Assembly: GCA_003665825.1 (NCBI GenBank) | Contig: QPFY01000002.1 | Location: 1,674,001 to 1,738,000 of the forward strand | Source: Microbotryum silenes-acaulis | Taxonomy: Eukaryota > Basidiomycota > Microbotryomycetes > Microbotryales > Microbotryaceae | DNA length: 64,000 nucleotides | Direction of reading: 5' to 3' | Shown: in pieces, positions 35,464 through 48,269 of the stretch | Layout: every line of letters starts with the position of its first letter | Numbering within the stretch: the stretch's first letter is position 1 | The notes under the pieces: model-generated | Seen by the model: the letters and a program-made list of their open reading frames with translations, nothing else | Databases searched by the model: none | Told to the model about the DNA's origin: nothing | Translations under genes and position numbers: made by a program

Positions 35464-36913
35464 ACGACCCCACCGACTTCGTACCCGATCCCACCCAACC
35501 CTACCTCCCCCAACTTTGTCATCTCATGGTCCAGGGAATCCAAACTACCCTTGTTCCCTCTACCACCTGCATCGGCTTTCATAGGTCAGTTTCCCCGAGT
35601 TCCCCATCCCAATCCCAATCGCGAGCTCCTCCTTCCGGGCTACGTCGGATCACTGACGCCTCCTCCCTGGGTTCGTCGTTTTCAGCTGGAGCCGCTGCGG
35701 GTGCTGCATCAAGAACGGTCGTATCCCCCTTGGAACGGTTAAAGGTACGTATGGCATGCACTCGCTCGAACGTTGTCGACCGACGAGAACTGGGGGGCCC
35801 AAATTCGGCGAGCTGATCGTCGCGAAATCCCTCCCCCCCTCCTACCCCACAGATCATTTTACAAGTCCAAGGTACAAGAGGAGAGTACCAAGGCATCATT
35901 CCTAGTTTGGCCAAGATGTGGAAGGAGGAAGGCTTCAAAGGTTCGTGATGTCTGCGCCCAGGGACGAACCTCGTCAGAAGTTTCTAACTCTTCTGTTGTG
36001 CCGCCTTCACAGGGTACATGAAAGGGAACGGCATCAACTGTCTCCGCATCATGCCCTATTCAGCCGTCCAGTTCTCGTCTTACGAACTCGTCAAAGGATT
36101 CCTCGCATCAAATGGAAGCGAAATTGATACGCCTCGTCGCCTACTCGCCGGCTCACTCGCCGGGATCGCCTCGGTCGTCTCGACCTATCCACTCGACCTC
36201 GTTCGATCCCGTCTATCCATCGAATCGGCCTCGTTGGGGCTGTCATCGGACTCACCGAAAAAGAGCACAGGGATATGGAAGATGACGGTCAGAGTACTTC
36301 GGGAGGAGAACGGCTTCAAAGGCCTCTATCGAGGGTTAACCCCCACAGCCGCCGGTGTAGCCCCTTACGTCGCGATCAATTTCGCCGCTTACGAATCCTT
36401 CAAGATATACCTCTCCAACGCCGAAGGACATCCACCGGGGACGTTGGAGAAATTGTGTTGCGGGGCCTTGGCGGGGAGCATCTCGCAGACGTTGACGTAC
36501 CCTTTGGATGTGTTGAGGAGGAGGATGCAGGTTGTTGGAGTGAAGGGCCTGGGCTATGAGTATTCGGGGGCTTGGAATGCGGTATTTACGATTATCAGGA
36601 AGGAGGGGCTCAAGGGGTTGTACAAGGGTGAGTTTTGCGGGACTCATTATACGAGATTCAGGCTTGTGCGAAGTGTGCTGATGGAGCTACGTTCCCTCAC
36701 TGATGGACCAAACGCAGGTATTATTCCGTGAGTGACACGTCCAGTGAAGAACGCATATAATATTTACTGACCGTCTCAATTATCTCGCCGTGCAGTAACC
36801 TACTCAAGGTCGGCCCGTCGATAGGGACCAGTTTCGCCGTCTACGAAGCCACCAGGGATGCGATCGACCATTGGCGGGATCCTGAACCCGAGGATGGTCA
36901 TGATGAGGAGTGA
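35215..36913 (+). CDS. Mitochondrial carrier (SLC25), similar to yeast YPR011C
   Basis: Six exons, 35215-35584, 35686-35744, 35853-35940, 36013-36627, 36718-36727 (10 nt) and 36796-36913, give 419 residues. Three carrier repeats are visible by their PX[DE]XX[KR] signatures: SPLERLK, YPLDLVR and YPLDVLR. The flanking sequences ILQVQGTRGEYQG, GYMKGNGINCLRIMPYSAVQF and YRGLTPTAAGVAPYVAINF resemble YPR011C, reported to transport adenosine phosphosulfates; the substrate here is inference. An unusual 120-residue N-terminal extension is rich in Ala, Ser and Thr, with two poly-Ala runs. The 10-nt exon encodes the II of KGIIPNLLKV. Intron 3 uses donor GTTCGT in the conserved FKG|YMKGNG context. Confidence 0.88.
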
Positions 36914-37807
36914 GGTCATTCAAAGGACTTTTCTTCGTCCCCACATGCCGTGCACCACTCGATAGACGCTCCCCTCGTCCGCTAGCAGTCAATTTGTCCC
37001 CATCTCGGCCCTTTTTTCGCACCAGCTCTCTTGTTTTGTTCATGAGAATTTCTCTAGATTTTGCGCAAGGAACACTTTTGATGTTTTGTACTGAATAGAA
37101 TTTACGTGTATGCTATACAGTTTGTAAGCCGAATGCCACTCGACGCACCCAAACTCCAATTCGATCACGTGATGTTCGCGATCGCCCTCGAGATCGACAG
37201 ATTGGCTTGGCGGTGCCAGATCATATTTTGATTGCCAGTGGGAAGTACTTCCAGACGCACTTCTACAAGCGTCCCAGTCTGTTTTTCTTGAACACGGGAG
37301 GCAGAAACTCTTTGTCGAAAATAGATCAAGTCCTACGTAGAAACGCTGGTTCAAAATCCTTTTGAGCCCCCTTTGGCGCTAGCCTTGCTCGGACCAGCTT
37401 CCGCGGCCGAGGGGAGAAGACAGCTCCGAGTCCGCGCCTCGGATGGAACGATCGGATCCAGCCAAGTTGGGCGTCGACCTAGCTTTTTATTGGTTCTTCT
37501 CCATCTTCCCCAGAATCGGTCTTCACCGCTGTCGACGCGCACACACAACGGGCCCACGCCCCGCTGGTCAATCGCGTGATCCCACTCCCTAATATAAGCT
37601 TCAGGTAATTCAGCTTCAAGCCGCTGCGCCTCGCGTCCGACGGAAGTCATTGATTGGCCCGTCGCGACGCGCGGCGCGGCGGAGCTGGGTAATGGGCCGC
37701 ACCCGCGAGCTGCTGCGAGTCTCTCAACAGCTCAACTCGGACTCGAACTTGCTCCACAGTCCACACGCATTGTCACGCCGCCACTTCCCCACTCCGACCA
37801 AGTCACC
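36914..37807. other. Intergenic, no gene recognised
   Basis: Nearly 900 bp with no supported reading frame. Contains the 3' UTR of the carrier gene and the promoter of the Ser-rich gene. Confidence 0.45.
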
Positions 37808-39979
37808 ATGAGCAGTGGGGCGAACGCTCCCAACTCGTCCTCCTCCTCCTCATCGGGAACGAACGTGTTTGGCTCGTTGCCCAAGGCCGGTTTCCTGCGC
37901 CGTGGATCGAACAAGCTTGCTCTCAAAACTCCGACGCCCTCGCTTCATCAGGCCGAGAGCGAGCAGGCGGGACCGTTACCGTTAGCGAATGGGTCGTATC
38001 GCTTCGAGTCTAGCAAGAAGTGGACCCTGACGTTGACCAACGAGAATGAGGATTCCCTTTACGGGATCAACCCCGTGAGTCCACCGTGGACACTCCTCGG
38101 CGACGATGACGTGCAGTGAGCTCAGGGCCCTCTCTCGGCTGTTCGCTGACCCAACGACAACTCCACATACACGCAGCTCACGAGCATCGCCCATTCCAAC
38201 TCGTCCGGATCGCTCGCACCTTTTGGCGACTCTCGAGCTGTGTCCGTCGGGTCATCCTCGATCGTCGAGCATGACCCCACTCGAAGAGGGTCGATCGTAT
38301 CGAATGCATCGTCATCGCTGCAGCCGAACGGCGGATTGGCCTACGCGTTCGGGGTTGCAGCTCCCGGCGGCTCGTCGACGAGCGCTCATTCACGCAACCC
38401 GAATCGCAACTCCTTATCCTCCTTCGCCTCATCGTCCGGTGGTAGTCCAAGAGGGACAGCATCCCTTTTCTCCAACTCGACGACAATCGGCGATCTCTCC
38501 ACCGCGTCGATGCCGCTCCTCCCTCAAGGTGGAGCGCCACCTCCAAACCACTCCAACCGCACCGCCAACTCGTTCCTGACGGGATCTCAATCGTCCTTCC
38601 CAGGTCGACGCAATTCAATCTCAGCCACTTCGGATTCATCGTCGGTTCATTCCTACCCGCCTCGGCCACGAACGGGAGCGTCCTCGGAATCCGATCATGC
38701 GCGATCGAGCTTTGGGCAGTGGCCATCGACGAATTCGATCGACCTAGGGCCAAATGATCGAATACGTCACACAAGCTCATCCGATACATGGTCCAATGGA
38801 TCCTCGTTGTACAACCCAGTCGTCGGAAGAAGAGGATCCGTCAACTCTTTAGGTGCGGGAAGCACCTATGGCGGTCATGGGGTGAACAGTTCGGGTTGGC
38901 CAGGTGCCTCCTCGTCGAGTAAAATTCACTCACCTCCGTTCATCATCAACTATGCGCTTAGTTCGAATAGGGCCACAGTACCCTCGAACTCTCAATCCTC
39001 TTACATCAACCCGCTCGCACCTCTGAGGAAACGATTAACGAGAGCTTTGGCCTTCCCTCGCCGAGGGAACGGGTTCGAGGTTCAACTCGTGCTCGAACTG
39101 ATCGACGCGTTGGAACATTGCGTCGAAGAAGGATCACGACGATGGAGGCTTTCCTTCCCTACTCTGAACCTTGTCGGTATCGAGACCGAGATCGCTCCAC
39201 ACGAGACCGTAAGTGTCGATTCTGACGATCTCGAACAGGCCGACAACGACTCCACCGACACTCCAACAACAGGGACGACAACGACCCCACCGGCCCCTTC
39301 GACGTCCCTCGAAGCCTTGTTCGAAGAGGTGCAAGTCCTGATCAAGGAAATGGTCGAGATCGCCCCCGATGCGAGGAAATGTCTCGTCGCGGGGAGGTAT
39401 GGACCTTTATCTCTATCCACAGGCGCTTCGACGGCTTCAAAGTTATCAAAGTTATCAACATTCGACCCTTCTACACTTGCGAACGCTCTCATCGATCCGG
39501 GGACATTGGACTGGTGGCCCCGACGCCTTTCAAGGGACCTTCGAGCTCTCCTAGACGACGTTGGCTTCGCAGCCGTCCTACGTCGAAGGCGCCAAGGAAG
39601 TAGACGAGGACTCGACGAGGACGGAACAACTTCGGGAACCTCAGCCTCTTCTCGCCTTGGATTTCGAGGTCGATCGGCATTCGGGTTCGACGATCTTCGA
39701 GAAACGGGGGAAGAGGATTGGGAGACGGACGAGTCGCTGAATCAGGCTTTGACGGTTGTGGTGGAAAGTTTACAGAACAGACAGGATGGGGCGTCGGTCG
39801 TAGGGCACAAGAATGGGGTGTGGGAGGGGGAGGGGGCTAATACTCCGGGGCGAATAGGCTTGGGCGTGGGGATGCTCGAACCGGGGTTGGCGGGTGAGGA
39901 TATTGAACGTAAGGAGAAGCTCCTGGTCGAGGGGCAGAGAAGGTGGGATAGTTGGAAGAGATCGCAAGGGGTGGAATGA
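37808..39979 (+). CDS. Ser-rich protein of unknown function
   Basis: Two exons, 37808-38074 and 38177-39979 (phase 0), encode 689 residues. The N-terminal half is low complexity, with poly-Ser near residue 10 and many RRGS/RRNS sites that would suit basophilic kinases. From about residue 340 the sequence becomes ordered: PLAPLRKRLTRALAFPRRGNGFEVQLVLELIDALEHCVEEG, an acidic Thr-rich insert, then LEALFEEVQVLIKEMVEIAPDARKCLVAGRYGP and a helical region ending in WDSWKRSQ. No signal peptide or membrane segment is seen. I do not recognise a named family. The ordered C-terminal half is the part to search with. Confidence 0.8.
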
Positions 39980-40211
39980 GGGTTTCATTGTCGACAGCGG
40001 CGGTCGAATCCGGAGACAAGACGTTTGTGTAATATGTCATTGTACAAGTTTGGACGCTCAAAGTATGGTTGATGTGCAATCCTAACGTCTGTACAAATGC
40101 TCGAGGGTGTGGCTGTCACTCTAGTAGCAGAAAGCAGCTCGTTTTGTCGCCGACCTCCCGGCAAGAAAGGCTCGTACGACCAAGGGTAAGATTTCACAAC
40201 AAAAGTTCGAG

Positions 40212-43200
40212 TCATCTTGGCAAGACCATGACTACGAACGGCGGAGGTGGTGGATTTCCAATCGCATCATCTAGGCGATCCCCGCCTCTCGCGACTCTCA
40301 AATCCTCTTCCATCAGCACCTGGGCGGGATCCTTGATCTCATGCACAGCCGTCTCGGCGACGACCTTCAGTTCACGAGCCCTGCGTACCGATTCCCTCGG
40401 TGCGGAGGAGTCGAGACGCGCTTCCCTCTCGTTTGATTGATCTTCGGGTGCGAGGAGCACGCGTTCGTGGTGGAAGACTCGCATCCTCGGAAGGGCAGAC
40501 GGTCCGACCACAAGGGGTACGACGACCATGTCGAGGGTCCTCTCTTCGTCGGGTGCGAGAACGAGGGACGGGTATTTGCGCGGTCCAGCAAAGGTGAACG
40601 TCCCGGGTTCGGCTCCCTCGACGGTGAACGAAAGCGTGGTGACGCGATTGGTCGGGTTGGAGAACTTGTACCGCATTTTTGTCAGCTCGTGGAGACACAG
40701 AGTAGCTGGGAGCGAGAGCGTCACAGCCGGCTCGAGCATGACGGGTTCCAATGGTGGCAGAGGAAGAAGAGTTCGGCTGACGGCGGCTGCACTTCTCCGC
40801 CGCCGCCAGTACGCCTCGATGAAAGGCGCTGACGATGCATGGGGTGCATGTGAAGACGCCACCTCGAGTTGGAAAAGGCAGTTGAACAGATCACTCGCGT
40901 TCCAATTGAGTGAGACATTCTTGTCCAAATGTGTGAGCGACGAATGGACGACCCGAACACCCCCAGTCCGCTGACGAATGTAGCAAAAGCGGTTCAGTCT
41001 CCGATCGTGATCATCAGTCTTGCCCCACAAGACTCACCTCCGAAACGAGCTTCAAACTCGTCATCTCCAAATCCCACGGTCCAGCGGCGTGTATGGTCCC
41101 TACAACGGTCACATCGCTAGCCGCATCCCATTCGCTCGGCGGTGCCAAATCCAACAAGGGCTTCAAGGCCTTTCGCTTCTGATGGACCATGACTTGGAAG
41201 GCGCTGCGCAGGGGGTCGACGGCGGGGATGATAATGCTCCGCAGTAGCTCGGTGAAGTTGTTTGAGGGGGGAGCAGGCTCGATGATGCCATTCTCTGGTG
41301 CGCTCGGGACCTCAGCCACCGGTGGCGTCTTCAAGCTAGATGCAATGGACCGGACAGACAGATCTAGTAGCCGGTCACCTGCCGCGCCGACACATTCGAG
41401 GTGCATGGTTTTTCGCAGACGAGTCTTTGGCGTAATGGTACCGAGTGAGATACCTTTGATGAACGAGAGAGACCATTCTTCGTCGACGAGGATGCGGTTG
41501 GCTGAAGTTGCGGAACAATGTCCCGTTAGCTTTATGTGCACATCTGAGAGGATTGCGGCGAGAGGGGGACACCTACGAGATTCATCTTCACCCGGTTGCA
41601 ATAGTATGTCGAGGTAGACATCGATATCAAACTCGTCTTCGTTCACGAATTCGATGTGCACGGGATACACTTCGCCGACGTAGGCTGGTGAGTGATGTTC
41701 GATTGAAAAGTCGAGACGAAGCTTGCGCGCCGACACCCTGGGAGAACGTTACGAGTATCAGCGTCCTTGAACTTCACAAGTGGAAAGAGTCGACTCACGA
41801 GCATACACCAGACTGGAGATGCGAGAGCGACACCCTTTGCGTGGAGCTGAGAAACCACTCTACTGAGGTCGTCGGGGGTGCTTCTGGCTGGAGGGCAAAC
41901 GAGAGATCCCATTCGCCAATTTTGGTCTTCAAGATAACGTCAGACACCTAGGACGACCACGACCACCTCTCGTCAGTGAACAGCAAGCCTCGAAAGCCAC
42001 GAATACAACTCACTGTGAGTTCACATGATTCATTCGCCGTGACCACGCCTTCAAATGTCTTCGTGCTTCCATCTCGCCAACACAGATCAGCTTCCAGGCG
42101 AGCATCGCCCTCGTCGAGCAACCGAATGACTTCAGTTGATGATTTTGAGGGAGTCTCCACGCCTGAATGAGAGATAATGATGGGTCCCACGCCGCCGGTA
42201 AAGTTGATGACCAACTCGGAGAAGATAAAGGCCGAGGATCTTGAGCTTGTTGGCGCTTCGAGCACGAGCTGGAACGGTGCAGCATCACGAATGTCGACGA
42301 AAGCTCTCCAAAAAGCGAGGCGACAATGAACTGAGAAAGTAGGTGGATGATCAGCCAAATCAAGGCAACACCTGTGCGAATTGGACTTACACAGAGGAGC
42401 TGAGTCGGCGGGTCCGAAGCTGAGCGCCGACTTCCCCGACGATGCAGGGGCACGTGTCTACGTGGGACCCACATAATTAGCCGACTGAAGCTTTAAGTAC
42501 AGAGACACCATTCGGCCGTATCTCACCTGCATCATCTCCAAAGCCAAGGCTGAGTACCGATCGCGTTCATCGACCGTGATATGCGACGCTGTGGGAAAGA
42601 TGCAGAAGCTCAGTACGCAGATTATGTCAATGCGCGGCTGCCTGCCCAGGAACTGACTCGGAGCCATCAACTCCAAGGAACACCGGATCGCGGACTCCCA
42701 ATCTCCTATTCGCTGCGCCGATTCAAGCGAAAGCTGCAGGATCGAATCAAGCACACCGGACCATCGGTCTTTCCTGTAATTCTTGGCGATCCGGTCGTTG
42801 AATCTAGTTGCGGAGCGAAAGGGTCAGCACATTGACTTGGAAGAGTGACCCGAGTCCCGGTGTAAAGGCTTACTTGAGCGCCATTTCGTGGTTCCCAGCT
42901 TCATAGTGCGTCAAGGCGATCTGCGAGGCGACGTAGAACGTCATATTCTTCGTCTTGTGGGCTTTAAAAAACTCGTATGCCTTCGTGTACAGCTGTACGC
43001 ATGAGCGGCTGGTGACATTCGTCAGAGAACAGATTCAGTGAATGAGGCAAGAATCGTGCGCACCTCAATAATGATATCAGCATGATCCACCTTCGATTCA
43101 TGCGTCAAGGCTGGCCCCATCGCCAGCGGTGGCGGTCTTTTCCCCCCTTCCGGTATCGGGGCGACGGCACCGGCATCCCGAGCGGCTTCATAAGCCGCTT

Positions 43201-45081
43201 TCACCGCCTTAAACCGTTCCCAACGTTCGATGGCGCACCCTGCGGCCAAGAAGAAGTAGTGCCCTGGGTGTTGGAGTGCGTTGGATGGCATCATCACCGA
43301 AGTAGGCGGTGGGGGAGCACCTGGAGGCAGCACGCGTGAGGATGGTACCGGTCGCAAGATGGGTAGACGGAACCCGTTCCTGATGCCGATGGCAACGAGG
43401 TCGCCGAACAGGCAATATCTAGACGTCGAGGAGCAGAGTTATGAGCCAGAGATTTCCAAGGGTGGGCCTAGGGGTGAACGAGCTTACTGCTTCGACTGCC
43501 AGCTCCAAAATTCGAAGGTTTTATCCCCGATGCCCCAAGTATTGCTCAGTTCGCGGAAGGTTGCGACATGCCTGTTCAGCTGAGCAACGGCCAGAGAAGG
43601 TTCACTGAGATACATGCGCATCTTGGCCACCTGCTCACGGACGAGTAACAGTCAGCTCTGCAAGTCGAGAGAGTAGCGCGACTCTAGCTCACCTTTACAC
43701 TTGTGCAATCTGCCAACACCTTTGCTTCGGCCCATCGTTTTGTTCGTGGAGGGAGTAATGTGCTATTTGCAAACATTCCGATCAGAGTGTTGTAACAGTC
43801 TTCGTAGTGCCTGTGTGGATCCCATCTCAGCTCAAGTCCTGATATCTGTGAGGTCCCTAGCCTGTTTAGGAGACTCACTTGAGAGCAACCTCGGTCTCGC
43901 CTCGCATCTCGGAAAAGAAGGCCATCTTGTAGTCGTACCGCACGTTCCAACCCTTGTCGCTCAGACCGCCCTTGGGCATCTGCCTCGCTCGCTTTCTCCG
44001 GACCCTCCTCCCATGCTCGCGATAGTAATCCAATGCGGCGGGGAACAGTTCTTCGCGCAGGCTTCGAACAAAGTTGGTCACCTCGGCTTGAGGAACGGGC
44101 GAGATGACGAATAAGGACGCCCTCGAGTCGAGGCCCGACTGCCTCCGAATGAGCGAGAGCCGTTGATCGAGCGCAGGATCGTCGAGCAATCGTCGAGAGC
44201 ACAGCAGCACGACGGCAAGCTTGATACCTCGTTCGCTTGTAAGTCGTTTGCGGTCCAGGATCTCTTTGACGAGCTCCGTATCGTGGTGACGCTCCTCGTC
44301 GTCCTTGGCCTTGGCAGCACCGAGGGGGCCAGCGTCTTGGGCATAATCGTATTCGTGAATGCGCAGTACGAGGATAAAGACGGCGGGGATCATCTCGCGG
44401 TGCTTTCGGATCCATATCGGAGCCATGATGCCGTCGGGAAACAAGGGAGACGAAGGGGACAGCGGTGAGATGGGCGAATGGAGCGGAGGGATCGGTGTGC
44501 CCGGAGGTACCGAGACCGGTCGAGCCTTGATGGGAGGAAACCGAACGTTCTGTACGAACACAAGCGAACAGATCCGAGTTCAATCATATTTAGGGGGCAA
44601 TCAGAAGACACTCTGACGTTTATTGCAACTGACCTTGTCGACCAATACGGCGTGAAAGTCGTGATGAGCTCCGCGAGTGTTGTCCCAGATGCCCCAGCCC
44701 TTCCTTGCCTGGAACGCCTTCCTCAACGACGCCACGAGCCTCACAAACGGATCTGACGATGTTGAAGATATTTCGTCTCCCTTCGAAAGCGATGGTGAGG
44801 CCACCAAGGGTGCAGTGGATCCTGCGACGCCATTCGTTGGAGGGGCAGCTGCGGCTGACGGTCCCGGTGGATGGGTCGGAGAAGTCGCTGGTACGGCCGG
44901 TCCCAGTCCAGCAGCGAACAGCAGCGGATGAAGATGGCTGATGAACTCGCTCGGGTATGTATCCACTGCGCGGTGGACGGGACAGCGCACGTCATACGGA
45001 GGGCCAGCCGGGGCACATGGTGGGTTGGGCACGTCAGCAGCGCACACTTGACCGGTACACGAGTGGTCACAGTCACTCACT
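40212..45081 (-). CDS. TRAPPC11: TRAPP complex subunit TRAPPC11 (foie gras)
   Basis: Coding segments: the single base 45081 (A of ATG), 44965-44634, 44549-43879, 43810-43693, 43630-43488, 43418-43064, 42992-42874, 42803-42658, 42588-42527, 42457-42391, 42330-42014, 41947-41799, 41737-41038 and 40970-40212; 1312 residues, all phases closed. TRAPPC11 is a scaffold of the TRAPPIII Rab1 exchange complex, acting in ER-Golgi and autophagy traffic. The N-terminus (MDTYPSEFISHLHPLLFAAGL), the foie-gras region (DYKMAFFSEMRGETEVALKHYEDCYNTL, FLAAGCAIERW, FYVASQIALTHYEAGNHEMAL, ERDRYSALALEMMQ) and a C-terminal beta-rich gryzun-like part are visible. The start codon is interrupted by an intron: CCGACA|GTGAGT...GCGCAG|TGGAT. 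A further 75-nt segment (41502-41576) has splice sites but is also open in frame and is kept as coding here. Confidence 0.88.
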
Positions 45082-45832
45082 GTCGGAGGTGCGCACAGTG
45101 CGATCGATCGATGTGACTCAGTCGACCGCGTCGTCTGCCGATCTGGATGGCGCGTAGGCAGCCTCAGTCGACCGCGGTCGAACTGGAGTGGATGTGGGGT
45201 AAGCGAAGCCAGCGGGCAGCACACAGCGCCGCTGCTGGGGCCGACACCCGAGCTCGCCTCCAGAGCATTTTTCTTTCTTTTCGAACGGCTCGATCGGTCA
45301 TTCCGGTGGGAATTCTCCCGCACACCACAGCAGAGTGTGAATTCCGATGTTTATGGGCAGGATCTGAGCAGCGAGCATATCGGGAGAAGGAGATGGGTGA
45401 ACGAGTGTCTTGGGGTGAGCATGCAGGACAGTACAAGAGCAAGGAAGAAGCAAAAGACGAGAAACCAGTAGTTAAAGAAAACTACTCCCCAGAATTCTGT
45501 TTTCAAATGAGGCTGAAAAAAATTGTCGGCAGAGGGCACTGGCCAAGAGGACAAACCGGACAAACTGGACAGAGGTAGGCGCAAACCATGAAGTGAAGCC
45601 CCAGACGAACCCAAGAAAAAAGGGGGTATAGATATCTACCGAAAGGGGAAAGCGAAAAGACCCGAGAAAGTGGACGAGAAAACGAAAACAAACGCGGGGA
45701 GAGTGAGAAGCAGAAAGGGAACTCGCCACGGGCTTATGGGAGAGAGGAAGGAGAAACTTGCGAGCTGAAGAACGACCGAGCGAACAGATGCGTGTGTGCG
45801 AACCGACAACGAAGGGAATCGAAAGGACAGGC
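45082..45832. other. TRAPPC11 leader/promoter and MRN1 3' region
   Basis: Both neighbours are on the minus strand. The right half is purine-rich. No gene seen. Confidence 0.5.
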
Positions 45833-48269
45833 TTATGCGACGGCGACGGACTGATTCGCGCCATCCTCGAGCATGAGACCCGACGAGTGAGGCATCGCCG
45901 AGGTGTCGAAACCGTCGTGGCCGGCGCCGACCGAAGGCGAGCCTATGCCGGGGAGTGGGGCTTGCTGAGGGTGGTAGTGGTGGTGGTGATGGTGCCGAAC
46001 GCGACTTTGCGTCGACGGGTACGAACGAGGCAGTCCACCGCACCGATCCTTGCCGAAGCTGATCTTGATCCCGGCGTACTCGGGGTTCGCTTTGATGCCC
46101 TCGATCGCCTTGATGGCGTTGGCGATGTTGGTGAAGTTGACAAAGCAGCATTGCTTCTCACGCAAAAAGTTGACGAGCTCGATATCGCCGTACTCGCCAA
46201 AGTCCTTCCGCAGTCGCTCTTCAGAGAAGCGCTCAAAGTCCTCGATATTGCCGACGTAGACGTTGCGCGATCCACCCGACTGCACGACCATTGCGATCCC
46301 AGGCGGCGTCGTCCCCGAGTTCTTGCCCCAACCGATCTTAAGGCGACGGTTGTGCAGAGCGAAGCCCTGGTACGACGCATGCTGGTAGAATGCAAGTGCG
46401 CACTGCGGCTCGACAAAGGTGATGAAGCAAATGTGCTTCTCGGGGATGTAGCGCACTTGTTGCAGGATGCCTCCCCGGATCGTGTTGCAGATTTCCTCCG
46501 TCGTCGAATCGGGGTGGATGTTGCCGAGGTAGATGGTGCGGTTGCCAGGGACGCCGTTGGGGTCACTGCCTAGCGCTTGAGAGCCAACACCATCGGGGAA
46601 GTGAGGCGAGCCAAAGGCACTGTACATACCATAGTTTGCCGCCATCTGGCCCATAGCTGCGGCTGCGAGGTTATGCTGCGCCTGCTGTTGTTGACTCCTC
46701 GGAACGTACGCCGTGCGATCCTTGCCGAAAGAGACTCGCTTACCCGCGTACTCGGGCTCGGCGATCAAAGCCTGGATGACCTTGATGGCGGTACCGATCG
46801 ACAGGAAATGGACAAAGGCGATATTCTTGTCACGGACGATCTTGACCTGGTCGATGGGGCCGAACCGCGACAGGTCGTCGCGCAGGCTCTCCTCCGTTGT
46901 CGACTCGTCGAGGTTGCCGAGGTAGACGTTCCTGGTCGCACCAGATTGCTGCACCGCCTGAGCAACGATGGCCGGAACGACAGTAGGCTTGCCCCATCCG
47001 ATCCTGAGCTCGTTCTCGTGAAGTCGCAGCTTACGCAAGACGGCGTCCGAGTGAAATGCGGCGGCGGTGAGTTGGTCGAGGAAGGAGATGAACGCGCAGC
47101 TTTTCTCGGGGATGATCTTGACGGCCTCGATGGGGCCGAACCGAATGAGGCTGAGCAGTTCGTCGACCGAAGCATCCGAGGGCAAGTTTCCGACATAGAC
47201 CGTACGTCCCTATGGGCTCAGGTGAAACGAGGCACGTCAGCTTTGCGGATCATAGGGTCGGAGTTTCGACGAAGATTTTGGGCAGGACACTTACTGTTGG
47301 CGTAGGGTTGAGATTGTTGTGGCCCAGACTGGCAAGGTTGTTGGCCGTAGGCCTCATCGGGAAGTTGTTAGGCTGGCCCGAGTTGAAGCCGCCCTGGTTC
47401 GCAAAGGGAACGCCAAGCTGAGGCGAGGTCATGCTCATCATCGGCGACATCATCCCCATCATCGAGGGCGAGCCGTAGCCATTCATGCCCGTCGCGTTGA
47501 AGCCAGGCTGGCCATTGCTCGGCGTTGGCCCGTTCGCATGGGCCGGTGATCCGAACGTGGCATAGGGGCTAGTCGACTGCGCCACACCTCGGCGGTTTTG
47601 ATTCTGCTGCTGCTGCGGTGCAGAGTGGCCCTCGAACGTTGCCTGACCGGGTTGGCCGAGGAAGGGGCTCGAGAAGCCGTTCGACGAGAGTGCAGGAGAC
47701 CCACCAAAGCTGCCGACTTGTGGTGGCGGTGGAAGAGTCGCGGCACCGAAGAAGGGCGAAGCTGGACCGAAAGCGCCCAACGGCTGCTGCTGCATCTCGG
47801 GCGCGTTGGCCGAAATGAACGACGCCGCGGCACCGCCAAAGCCACCAGGACCGTAGTTGGGAGGATCATTCGCGTTGATGGGTCCACCGGTCATCGCATC
47901 GTTCATCACCATTGAGCCGGGTATGCTGCTAGCGCGACCTCCGCCGTTCATGAGCATCGCCTGCGACGGAGAACTCTGCAGCGACGCAGATCCGGATCCG
48001 AGCACGATGTCACCACCGGGCGTCGGCGCATTGGTCGCGAAGCGCATCTTGTCGACGCCGGCGTCAAAGTCCTGCTTGAGAGCTTGTGGATCGATGGGCA
48101 TCTTTATTGTTGTCGAAGTGGATAGGGGTAACAAGAGTGAGGAAAGATTGGCTGCGATGGGTTTCGAGATGGTTCTGAAGCTGGAGCTGGAGCCCGAAGT
48201 CGAGGCAGCAGCGGCGGCAGCGGCGAATGAAGGGTAGATGGCCGGCTGAATCACCTCGGTGATGGACAT
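45833..48269 (-). CDS. MRN1: Four-RRM RNA-binding protein, Mrn1/Nrd1 type
   Basis: Two exons, 48269-47295 and 47209-45833, joined in phase 0, encode 783 residues; a downstream ATG giving MPIDPQALKQDF is an alternative start. Four RRMs occupy the C-terminal part: RRM1 from residue 326 (GRTVYVGNLP), RRM2 near 417 (RNVYLGNLD), RRM3 near 557 (RTIYLGNIH) and RRM4 near 646 (RNVYVGNIE). RRM2 and RRM4 end with the repeated SFGKDR motif, while RRM1 and RRM3 end with IGWGK. That alternating pattern is characteristic of yeast Mrn1 and fission yeast Nrd1, cytoplasmic mRNA regulators of differentiation and stress granules. The first 325 residues are Gly/Pro/Met/Asn-rich and disordered. A histidine run follows RRM4. 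Confidence 0.92.

Noticed and set aside
41502..41576. Additional TRAPPC11 intron (GTAGGT...TTCAG, 75 nt)
   Set aside because: Splice sites exist, but the segment is open in frame and the protein reads acceptably through it; left as coding with the alternative noted.
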